From positions 1 to 64,000 of the forward strand of contig CAJQUW010016128.1 in assembly GCA_907163375.1 (NCBI GenBank): a stretch of DNA of 64,000 nt, read 5' to 3'. The notes under the pieces are model-generated. The model did not search any database, was not told the origin of the DNA, and saw only the letters and a list, made by a program, of their open reading frames with translations. The stretch is from Prostheceraeus crozeri (lineage: Eukaryota; Platyhelminthes; Polycladida; Euryleptidae). Shown here one piece after another: positions 42,989 through 53,693 of this stretch; position 1 is the stretch's first letter; every line of letters begins with the position of its first letter. The translations under genes and the position numbers were made by a program.

Positions 42989-43375
42989 CTGAAACGGAGA
43001 GGTAGACAATTAACATTGCTTTGAAGCTTTTCGAAATTATCATTAGCCCTTTATGCCAATAGAGGAATATCCAGAAACTATCATTTTGACGTTTTTTGCA
43101 GATTCTGTAATCAGTGATACTAATAAGCAAAAATTTGGCATAGAAATAATTATGGACTTGGTCAGGGAATGTCAGAAATCAATTGCAATTTAACTGCTCT
43201 TTTCAATCAAATAATTTTTGGTACTCGTGAAAAATCAAGTAATCAAGTCGCCCAACTTCTCGCGAATCCTAAGAGGAAGATGAGAGAGAGAGAGAAAATC
43301 ATATATTTGTAAATAGAAATCAGAAATTACAAAGATAATTTTACAAAAATAGTTCAAGTCAAAGACGTCAAGTTA

Positions 43376-43744
43376 TTACACAGATGAAAAAATCACAAAG
43401 CAGGTGTGTCTACGTTTGGCTTGGGAGAAAAAGACAGGGTAACGTTCATTCTTCCTATGTGGTACAATGTCAAAAAGAGGATGATCTGGACTTTGACAAT
43501 TTTGAAGAAGGTCATCAAATAGTTTGCGTCTTCTTACTAAAAAGTTTTCAATATTGTTTTGACAAGGACATGATGGCATACAAATAATTTTCTTCGCACG
43601 CTTAACGATCTTTCTTACAGTGCTATAACAAAATGAATCAAATCTACCGAATAACTGTGTAACATACATTAATAATGATTCAATATTGACAGTGTAAACT
43701 TGCCACAGTTCATCATGATTTAGACAGCTCTTCAAAATATTCAA
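43376..43744 (-). pseudogene. LINE reverse transcriptase C-terminal fragment
   Basis: IESLLMYVTQLFGRFDSF followed by VRKIVKRAKKIICMP fits the thumb-end region of CR1/Jockey-type reverse transcriptases (the same stretch is seen at 51,080-51,190 in the other LINE copy). Truncated at the 5' side. Confidence 0.65.
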
Positions 43745-44069
43745 TAAATACAGACGTCTTGAACAACGAAGTTCTGTCTATAACCCCGAATATTCAAAAT
43801 TGAGATTTCTGCATTCAAATATCTTTTTAGTCCTGAAGAATGCTCCCACAGAATACTAAATAATAACTCATTTCTGTTTAGACAGTCGCATCATTGAAAA
43901 TTCATACTCAGTCAAAATCTTAAATCGTCTCAAATGAAAAGTTGCTAATTTGCTGTCACGACGGATCGCCAGATAGTAAAAGTAGTAAATACGACAGTTC
44001 GCGAGAAGCTGTGCGAATTGTTTTTATTTGCCATCAAACAAGCAAGTAATTACATATACATTAGTAAAA

Positions 44070-45700
44070 AGTTCAAATAGCGGCGTCACAGGATTCGCGG
44101 ACGCACGCAGCGTTCCCCTTCTGCACAGCTATTGAAAGTCGCTGCCTCAAGAAGAGCGTTGAGCGGTGGTCACTGTTGATGGCGGTGATGCGGCTGCCAA
44201 GCTCACGCAGGAAGGTGAGCGTGTCTTGGCCGAGGCCGCCGAGGGTCTCTATCGCAACAGGTTGGAACACGGTGTGGGGAATCAAGTCTTTGTATTTTCT
44301 CCTCTTCTTTTCTTCCGCCAAAGTCGCTACTGTTGAGCCTTAGTAGTAATAAAACGGCGAACACCCGACCGGCGCCCCCCCTCTGGCACGGAGAGTTGCG
44401 AGTTGTTCGTGGTGCGCTCTCCAAGGTGTCGTGGTGTGCCGGCCAGGCTGGCGTGGTGTGCCGGCCAGGCTGCGAGGCCGCTCCCATCGTGTTTCTCGTC
44501 AAAAGTTGGGTGAACAAAATTGGACGTCCCCCCCCTCGGCAGCGTTCTTCCAACTTTGGTTCTAGAGATCGTAGAAAGTCGTGCAGTAGCTCGTTTGAAA
44601 GCCAAGAGTGAGACACATTCACTGTAAGAAACGGCTTGTTCATATCTGTCTTCATTTAGATGTGAGACGCCATTTAAGATTTGGGAGATTGACGAAAAAC
44701 GACAGAGTTAACGGCGAATGTGGGATGTTTTGGGCTCTAGCGTCTAAACGGCTGCTCCAATGGTAGATCTGAGACCAGATTTGGAATCAGCGTCAAATTC
44801 TACATCTGTGGTGTAATTTCCAGCTCAATCGGCGAGAAAAAATTTTTCTTAATTTTTCCGAAAAACGACAGAGTTGCAATTTTTGCGGTAGCTGTGGGAT
44901 GTAGAGCCAAAACGAAGCATCGGAGAGCAAAACGGATTTCAGATTTGGAATCAGGGTACAATTCTGCATCTGTATGGTGAATTTGAAAGCAATCGGAGAG
45001 AAAAAAATTTCGCTGACGTCGCCCCCCCCCCTCGGCACCGATCTTCCAATTTTGGTTCTAGTGATCGTAGAAAGTCGTGCAATAGCTCGTTTGAAAGCCA
45101 AGAGTGAGACAAATTCACTACAAGAAACGGCTTGTTCATATCTGTCTTCGTTTAGATGTGAGACGCCATTTAAGATTTGGGAGATTGGCGAAAAACGACA
45201 GAGTTAGAATTTTGGACGTTTTGGGCTGTAGCCTCAAAACGGCTGCTCCAATGGTAGATCTGAGACCAGATTTGGAATCAGTTCAAATTCTACATCTGTG
45301 GTATGATTTCCAGCTCAATCGGCGAGAAGAAATTTTTCTTCATTTTTCCGAAAAACGACACAGTTAGGATTTTTGCGATGGCTGTGGCCTGTAGAGCCAA
45401 AACGAAGCATCGGAGAGCAAAACGGATTTCAGATTCGGTATCAGCGTACAATTCTGCATGTATATGGTGAATTTTAAAGCCATCGGAGAGAAAAAATTAT
45501 TCTTCATTTTTCCGAAAAACGACAGAATTTTTGCGATGGCTGTGGGCTGTAGAGCCAAATGAACCATCGGATGGGAAAATGGAGGGCAGATTCGGATTCA
45601 GCATCAAATTCTACAAGGAAATGGTGAATCCCAGCTCCATCGGAGCACTAGAACCGGAGATAGACGGATTTAAAGATTTGGATGATGGGTATTACGTCAT
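44070..45700 (+). repeat. Dispersed repeat array upstream of the left palindrome arm
   Basis: Blocks containing GGCTGCTCCAATGGTAGATC and GCCAAAACGAAGCATCGGAG occur two to three times (44,750; 44,910; 45,240; 45,400; 45,550). A GTGTGCCGGCCAGGCTG unit is directly repeated at about 44,435-44,475. The inverted counterpart is at 12,960-13,870. No convincing gene; ORFs here are shadows of the repeat. Confidence 0.7.
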
Positions 45701-45718
45701 CAGCTGATCGCCACACAC

Positions 45719-45726
45719 TATATAAG
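45719..45726 (+). promoter_or_regulatory. TATA box of the coiled-coil gene
   Basis: TATATAAG, followed about 50 bp later by a splice donor (AAAG/GTAGGT at 45,774). A non-coding first exon spliced to 46,407 (acceptor CCTTTTACAG) would place the coding ATG 20 bp into exon 2. Confidence 0.7.
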
Positions 45727-45773
45727 CGGGAACCGACAGAGACTTTTCATTTAGAGGAGAGCGATTGTCAAAG

Positions 45774-46406
45774 GTAGGTCGTCTCTCTGAGCTCCGATGA
45801 TAGCTTCGGACATTCGAAATTCCATTCATTGCTGAAGTCAGCTAAGGTGTCAGACTTAGAGGTTCGTCAGGAGATGGCCTTCGTCTCCAGGCCATAAAAG
45901 ACTCCGAAACTTTAAAGGCTTGTAACTTTGCTTCTACAAGTCCGTTTGACTTGATTCAAAAAAGGTTCGGTCGCTATTGATCTGCCCTAAGTGATAAACT
46001 ACTTATAAAATTTCATAAGTAGTGCTAAAAAGTTGAAAAATTTAAATTCACTAGTTTTGGAGGTTTTCTGGGGTTTTCGACCCTGCTGAATTCAACTAAG
46101 GCATTTATAAAGTTGTGGGAGGCGAGCTTCGGCTTGGAATTTGCAACCTTTGTAAACAATCCACTGGTTTTCATGTCAAAATCAGGGTCCGGATACCAAC
46201 ACAGTGATATGACGCACGCTATGTCCGCGGGAGGTTGGATTTGTGGGCCGAGGCCTTGGAGTTGGGATAAGAATCCCTCTGAGTAATGCCTGTAACGGAT
46301 TCAAAGGTTCGACACTTTCCACCAATCTCACAATTTAGCTGCATGATTATAAAAATGACTGCCAATGTTGCCTGTTAGTAATTCTATTTCATCCTTCCTT
46401 TTACAG
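45774..46406 (+). other. 5'-UTR intron of the coiled-coil gene
   Basis: Donor GTAGGT and acceptor TTCCTTTTACAG, about 633 bp. The right arm keeps the acceptor at about 63,842 in inverted orientation; its donor lies outside the window. Confidence 0.6.
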
Positions 46407-46426
46407 ATACATAACAGATATACATA

Positions 46427-47389
46427 ATGGTAGGAAACTCGAAGTTTCATTTTAAAAAGTGCCTATGTGGCGAAGTCAAGCGAGGTGGCGAGTTCAAGCG
46501 CCATTTAAATAAATTCACCGACACTCACGAAGAGCATAAGGAGGTCGGTGTGGTGAGCGGATGCACATCGTGCATGAAATTCGTCAGGGGAAACCTGAAC
46601 GAGTCTTTCTATAAGACGCCTTCAAAATGTCCTATTAAGAAGGTGAAGAATTATACCACCTCAGAGGTTGGGAAAGCCATCACCCCACTTTTCAAAAAAC
46701 CTGATCAAGATGAGGAGACAGAGACGCATGCCTCAGAGTTTGGGAAGGTCATCATCCCACCAGCGCCAAAAATGCACTCCTCACCTAAAAAAGGGAGAGG
46801 CATCAAAGCCCAAGCCAAGCAGTGGGCTAAGGATGATGGTGTGGCGAGGGTTAGCCAAGAGTACGCCATTAAGAAGCTCAAGGATGAAATGAGCCGTTAT
46901 AAAAACGAATGCTCAGCATTAAGGGATGAGAGTTTTCAACTCAAAAAGCAGGTGGCGGAAATTAGGAGTCTTACGGCTCAAGTACTGAAGTTGGAAGGTT
47001 TCCAAAAGAGAGCTCTAGCGAGTGAGAGTCGTGTAGAAGATCAGGCCACATGCATTAAGAACATGAAGGCGAAGGAGGCGACGCTCAAACTCCAACATGA
47101 GCAGGAGAATATGGCTCTTCTTGAGGCGAAGAATAGCGCTGTCAAGGAGAGAAGAACAACGCTCCACCTCCCCGTAGTCGGTAGCAAAATTATCGACGAT
47201 GTAATAATGGAGTCGGAGGATTTGGACAAAACGAGCGAGTGCTACGAAGGAGCAACGCCAGATATTCGCTGTCTCCACATCAGCATCAAACACAATGGCG
47301 AGATAGAGGAAATTCGCCATCGTAAGCGAAAGTTACCAGCTAAATACTTGCCTCATCCACCACCAGCGAAGGTTCAGCGAACCGCTTGA
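46427..47389 (+). CDS. Zinc-finger/coiled-coil protein, left-arm copy (320 aa)
   Basis: The N-terminal 60 residues hold a Cys/His set (KKCLCGEVKRGGEFKRHL, later CTSCMKF) suggesting a zinc-binding fold. The middle (about 155-255) is a predicted coiled coil (KKLKDEMSRYKNECSALRDE, then LQHEQENMALLEAKN). The C terminus is basic (RHRKRKLPAKYLP), a likely nuclear signal. Compared with the right-arm copy it lacks 79 residues of acidic/serine-rich linker, an exact in-frame deletion. An intron (47,402-47,464) lies just after the TGA. I do not recognise the family; a nuclear scaffold or DNA-binding role is conceivable. Confidence 0.75.
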   Translation: MVGNSKFHFKKCLCGEVKRGGEFKRHLNKFTDTHEEHKEVGVVSGCTSCMKFVRGNLNESFYKTPSKCPIKKVKNYTTSEVGKAITPLFKKPDQDEETETHASEFGKVIIPPAPKMHSSPKKGRGIKAQAKQWAKDDGVARVSQEYAIKKLKDEMSRYKNECSALRDESFQLKKQVAEIRSLTAQVLKLEGFQKRALASESRVEDQATCIKNMKAKEATLKLQHEQENMALLEAKNSAVKERRTTLHLPVVGSKIIDDVIMESEDLDKTSECYEGATPDIRCLHISIKHNGEIEEIRHRKRKLPAKYLPHPPPAKVQRTA

Positions 47390-47401
47390 ATTGATTGTGT
47401 G

Positions 47402-47464
47402 GTAAGTCAATATTCATCTCTATCACTTGAAAAAATTTTCATCTATTTTTCCTTCTATTTTCAG
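47402..47464 (+). other. 63-bp intron after the stop codon
   Basis: GTAAGTCAA donor and TTCTATTTTCAG acceptor; conserved in the right arm (about 62,547-62,609). It opens onto a frame reading ENEPTALIRATKGQDM, so an alternatively spliced message is possible. Confidence 0.6.
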
Positions 47465-47644
47465 ATACAACGAGAACGAACCAACGGCTCTCATAAGGGC
47501 CACCAAGGGGCAAGACATGATAGAACCTCCACGCGGTTTGCCCTGGGCAGTCTTCAGACTGGCGACAGTCTTTAGACTGGTGAATACTATCATTAAGTTG
47601 AATCTGCTATCAGTCAACTTGAACGTTGCGTCGCATTAGAGGGG

Positions 47645-47652
47645 TATATAAA
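47645..47652 (+). promoter_or_regulatory. TATA box of the 88-residue gene, left arm
   Basis: TATATAAA, 32 bp before the ATG at 47,684. The counterpart in the right arm is at 62,359-62,366. Confidence 0.75.
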
Positions 47653-47683
47653 CCACTACCTCTCATTTCATTTCATTTCAATC

Positions 47684-47950
47684 ATGGAGACACCAAACGC
47701 TGCAGTCAGCTCTCCTCGCGGACCGCAGTTAAGACCGCGAAATTTATTTAATGAATTTGCTAGAATATAGGAGCAAGACAGAATCCACAACAATCTTGCT
47801 CGGATTGGCAATGCGATGACAGCAAGTGTTGCCAATCCAATGGAATGGCGCTACATTCCACCCTCCACTCACATACCAACTAGCATGGAAGTCGACACTG
47901 CTGAGGTTGAACGGTTTCGACTCTCTCTCAGCAGAATCGGTATGGAGTAA
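47684..47950 (+). pseudogene. 88-residue protein, left-arm copy with internal TAG
   Basis: Same frame as the intact right-arm gene (METPNAAVSSPRGPQLRPRN) but a TAG follows NEFARI at about codon 29. The rest of the frame to 47,950 is conserved (MEWRYIPPSTHIPTSME). No domain recognised. The stop is private to this arm. Confidence 0.7.
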
Positions 47951-48358
47951 GATGGCTGATGACGACCCCCGAGAACGAACCACCGGCCCTGATAAGGGCC
48001 ACCATGGGGCAAGACATGATAGAACCTCCACGCGGCTTGCCCTGGGCAGTCTTCAGACTGGCGAATACTATCATTAAGTTGAATCTGCTATCAGTCAACT
48101 TGAACGTTGCAAATGAAGTTCGGTGTAATACTTCCTTTCGACGGGTGTTCCTGTAAAGGGCGGCGGTGAAACCCGTAGCTATGTATACCGCAAGGGACAT
48201 TCGGCAATGGTCAATCTTGTTAAGCCTCTCTGCGTCATGTTTGCAAGTGATTGCCTCTGTCTCAACGTAGCATGCATTCGCGCCAGGGTGACATTTAGCC
48301 AACTGTCGAAGGTTGCCTTATAAACTTTCCATTGCATACGTTATGAGAACCATGAGTT

Positions 48359-48559
48359 CTACCTGTCTCTATCAATGAGACGAATTGATGAATGGAATGA
48401 AATGGGAGGACACTCATGCGCCACACGCAACATAACAAACTTCTCTCTTCCGTAGTCTAACAAGCTCTTTACACATGGATCGCAGTCGATTGCTATCCCT
48501 GCATCAGAAGTGTAAGTTATCTTAATTTTATTTAACACTATTTCATCTACCATCATCAC
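48359..48559 (-). CDS. Small 66-residue frame conserved in both arms
   Basis: MMMVDEIVLNKIKITYTSDA, then PCVKSLLDYGREKFVML. Identical by eye in the two arms (61,452-61,652). It could be one exon of a spliced gene. No function can be assigned; conservation may only reflect the recent origin of the palindrome. Confidence 0.35.
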   Translation of the reverse strand: MMMVDEIVLNKIKITYTSDAGIAIDCDPCVKSLLDYGREKFVMLRVAHECPPISFHSSIRLIDRDR

Positions 48560-48599
48560 CCATATGAAGTGTTATAAGATTTACAAGTTAGACTAAGCG

Positions 48600-49470
48600 T
48601 TCCACTATTTGTAAATGAAAGATATAGTTTCAACAGTTTACAGATTAAAAATAAAGTTTCAACAGTGTGTACGTTAGAAATAAAGTTTTATCTGTTTGTA
48701 TGTTAAAAGAAAGTTTCATCAGTTAACAAGTTAAAAATAAAGTTTCACCAGTGTACAAGTTAGAAACAAAGTTTCAATAGTGTGTACGTTAGAAATAAAG
48801 CTTTATCTGTTTGTATGTTAGAAACAAAATAAAGTTTCAACAGTTTACAAGATAAAAAATAAAGTTTCACCAGTTTACAAGTTAAAAATAAAGTTTCAAT
48901 AGTGTGTACGTTAGAAATAAAGTTTTAGCTGTTTGCAAGTTGAAAATAAAGTTTCAATAGTGTGTACGTTAGAAATAAAGTTTTACCTTTTTGCAAGTTG
49001 AAAATAAAGCTTCAATAGTGTGTACGTTAGAAATAAAGTTTTAGTTGTTTGCAAGATAAAAAATAAAGTTTCACCAGTGTAAAGTTAGAAACAAAGTTTC
49101 AATAGTGTGTATGTTAGAAAGAAAGCTTTATTTGTTTGTATGTTAGAAACAAAATAAAGTTTCACTAGTGTACAAATTAGAAACGAAGTTTCAATAGTGT
49201 GCACGTTAGAAATAAAGTTTTAGCTGTTTGTATATCAAAATATATTTTCAAGAGTTTGCAAGTTAGAAATAAAGTTTCAATAGTGTATGTGCTAGAAATA
49301 AAGTTTTGTCTGTCTGTATATCAAAATAAAGTTTCAAGAGTTTATAAGTTAGAAATAAAGTTTCAATAGTGTGTATGTTAGAAATAAAGGCATAACTGTT
49401 TGTAAAAGTAAGATCGGAAGATTTACTAGTTTACAAGTTAGACTAAGTGTAAATTAAAAATAAAATTATA
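48600..49470 (+). repeat. 29-bp tandem repeat with AATAAA, array L1
   Basis: Units such as GTTTCAACAGTGTGTACGTT-AGAAATAAA (29 bp) repeat about 30 times with variation; nearly every unit ends in AATAAA or ACAAA. Inverted array: 59,110-61,430. Confidence 0.9.
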
Positions 49471-49704
49471 ACTGTTCACGAGTTAAAGCGTTGATGCAAC
49501 GATGAACAATTAATAAGCTGAGAAGCTTTAGATTCACTTTAACATTACCACATGTTTACAGATAGAAATGTATCACAGCAAAGCTACTTCATGAATTAGT
49601 TTGCCAGGAGTGTATCATCTCAAACTTTTACTCCGTCGTTGAAATTTCATGACGACTTTTTTGCTAAACGAAAGTTAACACCAGAGGAGCGTAGGGGTGG
49701 GTGG

Positions 49705-49713
49705 TATTAAATA
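49705..49713 (+). promoter_or_regulatory. TATA-like box
   Basis: TATTAAATA about 80 bp before the ATG at 49,791; mirrored at 58,872-58,880. Confidence 0.5.
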
Positions 49714-50099
49714 CGCCTACAGCACTGAGAGAGTTGGAGTGCATGAGCTATGTACATTCTTTTGACGACGGGAGGAGCGATTCAGACGATGGCGCAGGTA
49801 GTTTCCCAGAGCATGGAGGACATTGTTTAGGTGACTCTAAGGACGTATGTCGAGCTTCCCTCAGTGATAGGCTTCCAACTCATGATGAATGATGATATGC
49901 TTACGACCTACATTCAACCATTGGTGCATGCCCACACCCTTCCCCACAACGAGCTTGTCTGCTACATTGTATTCATGAGTGTGGCTCAAAGTAGGAAATT
50001 GATTGATGAGACTTCGTTGAAATATCCAAGGCGCGTATTCAAGCATGGTCGCCTACTGTTGGAGTATTATTATCAATGGCGCGACGACACACAACATTT

Positions 50100-51298
50100 A
50101 CGACGGTATTTGTGCATTTCTGTTGCGAGAAAGTGCTGATTTTACATGTGATCCCCTAGCAGACATTTACACAGCTTCAGTGAATTCACGAACCTTTCCG
50201 ACTTACTGGAAAAATGCCCATGTAAAACCTATCCCTAAAGTAAGAAATCCATCCATTTTAGACTTTCGCCCGATTTCATTGCTGCCGATAATTTCAAAGC
50301 TATTTGAACGAATTGTGTTGCTATCCATGAAGTCTACATTCGTTCAATCATTTTGTAGTGAACAGCATGCCTTTCGGCCTCTCGGCTCAACGAGTAGTGC
50401 CCTTATAGATATACATGACTGCATTACGGCCTATAGGGAAGATCCAGAAAATCTTTATGTCAGGCTTGCATGTCTCGACTTTTCCAAAGCCTTCGATAAA
50501 ATCCACCATAATGGACTGATCAAAATCTTTATTGATCAAAACTATAATCAGGGCTTCATCTTGTGGCTTTCTTCATTTTTGTCAAATCGATGCCAACGAT
50601 TGTGCATGAATGGCAGTATCGGTCATTTGTTTTATGTAAAGTCCGGTGTGCCTCAGGGTTCTATTTTCGGGCCATATCTTTTTTCCGTCTTTATCGGGAC
50701 TCTGACAATAAAATCTTAGAGTGGAAAGCTTGCAAGTATGCTGATGACCTCACTCTTATTGAATCCTGTACGAAACATCAGCCGAATCCAGATCATATGT
50801 CAATTGTATCATCGTGGTCGCATGTGAACAAACTATTTTTGAACTCAAGGAAGTGCAAACAGATGTTTTTTCGTCGCAAAAAGGATGCTCCCACATTTGC
50901 TTACACAGATGTTGAGCTTGCTAGGACAATTTCTATTCTTGATGTAACATTCACAGATGACTTAAAGTGGAACAAGCATTTTGATAACATTTTACTGTCT
51001 GCAACTCGTCGTTTGTATGTGATACGCAATCCAAAACCATATGTTTCCAAAGAAAGTTGCTAGAAGTATTCCACAGTTGTATCGTTTCACTTTTGATGTA
51101 TGCAACTCCTTTGTTTTGTGATATGTCAACTGAAATATGTCACAGAATCAAGAAATTTCGAAAACGCGCCCATCGTTTAATTTGTAGCCAAGAGAGTAAA
51201 TGCTCAATCATCCCTGATTTCGATAACATGCATAAAAGTTTGTCGTATAAATTTCTTACAGAGTGTAAATCTCAAGATCATCCTTTACATGAACATTT
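50100..51298 (+). mobile_element. Non-LTR retrotransposon fragment inserted in the left arm
   Basis: Flanked by the 7-bp duplication AACATTT (50,093-50,099 and 51,292-51,298); the right arm shows the empty site. It contains reverse-transcriptase sequence and is truncated at the 5' end. No poly(A) tail is seen. Confidence 0.85.
50135..51290 (+). pseudogene. CR1/Jockey-like reverse transcriptase, truncated and frameshifted
   Basis: KPIPKVRNPSILDFRPISLL, then CLDFSKAFDKIHH (motif A), SGVPQGSIFGPYLF (motif B) and, after frameshifts near 50,710, YADDLTLI (catalytic YxDD motif C). The last part (SCIVSLLMYATPLF) is the thumb end. The endonuclease domain is missing. Confidence 0.88.
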
Positions 51299-51470
51299 GC
51301 CCACCCATGTTTTACCATACCTATGAACGGAAGAATACAATAGAGCTTTAGTCGAGACGGTGAAAGGAGACGATTAGCGCTAGCGGGCGAATGAAGCATT
51401 GGTGAGAATGGGAATCAACTTGATGCTATTCTCCAATGAGGATTGTTGTCTAATGAGAATCAAGCATTCC

Positions 51471-51480
51471 TTTATAAATA
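51471..51480 (+). promoter_or_regulatory. TATA box of the split-start gene, left arm
   Basis: TTTATAAATA about 100 bp before the ATG; the flanking block is conserved with 12,870-12,990 and with 58,300-58,400. Confidence 0.7.
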
Positions 51481-51580
51481 GAGAGCCTTCCACAGTGAGA
51501 ATCATTCCATCGTTGAATCGTACAAGTGACGGACGCACATTCTCTCTCTCTCTACATCCCTGTCATATTATCCAACTAAA

Positions 51581-52355
51581 ATGGTAAGTCGCTACTTTCG
51601 TCCCTCTCCTCCCTTGAACGTAAACTTAATACAATCTTTTTTATTTTCAGGCATCTTCTACATCTACTACACTGACAGGACAAAATGGTGGCCAGACGTT
51701 ACAAGGTTCGCTACAATCAGATCATCTACAGCTGAGACCAGTGGAAGAAACAACCAAGGTACATAATCCTACACCGCTACAGCGTAAATTTAAACAAGTC
51801 TTGCGTCATGAGGATCACAGCGTAGTACTGCAAACGGGAATGCTCCCTTCCACTGATGTGAAGATATTGAGCAATCAGTATGGGGACTACATACTCATCC
51901 CCGTGAGTCCGTACATTCGCCACCAACTTGACATTATTGAAGAGTACGTGACATTAAATATGGACATTCCTACTCCTCTTGCTCAAGAGTGGAAGGCGAG
52001 AGATGAAAAGGATACTCCCTATAGAAAGATTTGGGATGGCAATCAAATTTGCTTACCATTATCACATTGGTGTAGTTATTATAAAAAGGATGGAGATCAA
52101 TCAATACCCATCAGATGTGATGAGCTCGGAGAAGGTACTTGGGATATCATTTTCAAAGTGAATGGGCTATATTATGGTCAGCACAAGGATAACAAAATAC
52201 CCTCTCTCTCGATACACACTGAATCCATCCTATATATTCCAAAGCCACCCAGCGTAGATGACATTATTGACGAAATCCTTAACGGGGGTGGTACGAAGCG
52301 CAAGTCGGACAAGAATGCTACCTCCAAACGCAAGTCCAGGAAAGAGAATTGCTAA
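51581..52355 (+). CDS. Split-start two-exon gene, left-arm copy (intact)
   Basis: ATG 51,581-51,583 is directly followed by a GTAAGT donor; a 67-bp intron ends with TTATTTTCAG at 51,650, and the frame continues to 52,355. The protein is close to the Polinton copy at 12,011 (about 88-90 percent by eye), with the same YGDYILIPVSPYIRHQ and WDIIFKVNGLYYGQHK stretches and a basic tail. The intact frame in a second locus argues for selection or recent spread. Function unknown. Confidence 0.78.
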
Positions 52356-52464
52356 TCCTTTCCTAAATCTACCCTATGACAATTCGCTTATGTGCTTTGA
52401 GTGTCGTGGACGTGGTCTTATTAGATACATTTTACTTCTTCGTTGCCATCATATCATATCATAG
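52330..52464 (+). pseudogene. RING-like gene, left-arm copy, truncated
   Basis: LPYDNSLMCFECRGRGL and LLLRCHHII match the copies at 11,851 and 57,272, but the sequence then joins the 29-bp repeat at about 52,464, removing the last four or so zinc ligands. Confidence 0.65.
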
Positions 52465-53190
52465 AATAAAGTTTCAACAGTTTGTAGATTAAAAATAAAG
52501 TTTCAACAGTGTGTACGTTAGAAATAAAGTTTTAGCTGTTTGTATGTTAAAAATTAAGTTTCAACAGTGTGTACGTTAGAAATAAAGTTTTATCTGTTTG
52601 TAAAATGAGATTGTAGGATTTATTAGTTTGCAAGTTAGACTAAGCGTTCTACTATTTGTAAACGAAAGATATAGTTTCAACAGTTTACAGATTAAAAATA
52701 AAGTTTCAACAGTGTGTACGTTAGAAATAAAGTTTTAGTCGTCTGCGCGTTAGAAATAAAATGAAGTTTCAACAGTTTGTATGTTAGAAATAAAGGTTTA
52801 TCGGTTTGTAAATTAAGATCATAAGATTTACTAGTTTGCAAGTTAGACTAAGCGTTCTACTATTTGTAAATGAAAGATATAGTTTCAACAGTTTACAGAT
52901 TAAAAATAAAGTTTCAATAGTGTGTACGTTAGAAATAAAGTTTTATCTGTTTATATGTTAGAAACAAAATGAAGTTTCAACAGTGTGTACGTTAGAAATA
53001 AAGTTTTATCTGTTTGTATGTTAGAAATATAGTTTTAGCTGCTTGTATGTTAGAAATAAAGGTATAAAAGTTTATATGCTAGAAAGAAAGGTATAACTGT
53101 TTGTAAAATAGGATCATAAGATTTACTAGTTTGCAAGTTAGACTAAGCGTTCTACTATTTGTAAATTAAAAATAAAATTATAACTGTTTA
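52464..53190 (+). repeat. 29-bp tandem repeat with AATAAA, array L2
   Basis: About 25 variant units of the same 29-bp repeat; starts abruptly inside the RING gene. Confidence 0.9.
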
Positions 53191-53529
53191 CAAGTTAAAG
53201 CGTTGATGCGATGATGAACAATTAATAAGCTGAGAAGCTTTAGATTCACTTTAACATTACCACATGTTTACAGATAGAAATGTATCACAGCAAAGCTACT
53301 TCATGAGTTAGCTTGCCAGGAGTGTATCATCTCAAACTTTTACTCCGTTGTTGAAAATTCAGTTTTGTACATATTTGAAGTATCATCATTGCGGTTTGTT
53401 CTTGATGTGTTTACGATGAACGCACACATGAGTCTTATGACACTATGGTTGTATCTTATACGTTTCGACAAAGACTGAGCGAAGTAAATAAAAATCCAAG
53501 TTGAAAATCTCTTAGGTTGTACTATCAAA

Positions 53530-53693
53530 TATCTTAGTATTATACAAAGTTGAGAATGTAAGTTAAACATATTATCGGAATGTTGTTTTAAAATGAAAGT
53601 AAGAACTTCATCGTATGAGTATTCAAAGCATGTTTTGTAAATCAAATGTGTATCGTACTGACTTGATAGAATCAAATGAACTTGACAAACGCG
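53530..53693. other. Unique spacer at the palindrome centre
   Basis: About 165 bp, AT-rich, not inverted-repeated; no gene. Confidence 0.75.

Larger units (their letters stand above)
47470..48114 (+). repeat. Direct duplication of a 140-bp block
   Basis: GAACGAACCA(A/C)(C/G)GGC followed by GGGGCAAGACATGATAGAAC and TCAGTCAACTTGAACGTTGC is present at 47,470-47,632 and 47,968-48,114. Both copies keep an open frame with GQDMIEPPRGLPWAVFRL. The same pair is in the right arm. Confidence 0.75.
49791..51377 (+). pseudogene. Unknown protein gene, left arm; TAG plus LINE insertion
   Basis: From ATG 49,791 a frame MAQVVSQSMEDIV meets TAG 49,828-49,830; the same frame goes on with VTLRTYVELPSVIGF and VCYIVFMSVAQSRKL up to 50,099, where a 1.2-kb LINE fragment is inserted, and resumes at 51,299 with PTHVLPYL and ETVKGDD. 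The TAG is also in the right arm, so it may be original (short upstream frame, or a spliced start at the TTTAG). No domain recognised. Confidence 0.5.
46251..53529 (+). repeat. Left arm of a giant inverted repeat
   Basis: Read forward it equals the reverse complement of 53,694-64,000. The stretch at 46,251 (CCGAGGCCTTGGAGTTGGGA) is the inverse of the last bases of the window. Similarity is near-identical in coding parts. Differences: the LINE insert (50,100-51,298), a 237-bp shortfall in the coiled-coil gene, and lack of about 4.5 kb of extra repeat plus the exonuclease region present in the right arm. Confidence 0.9.

Noticed and set aside
44203..45567. Many 60-150 codon ORFs
   Set aside because: They fall in the repeat array; the same sentences reappear in shifted frames at 13 kb without protein-level conservation.
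47928..48302. 124-codon frame conserved in both arms (also 61,709-62,083)
   Set aside because: It runs antisense through the directly repeated block and the 88-residue gene; conservation follows from the arms' recent common origin.
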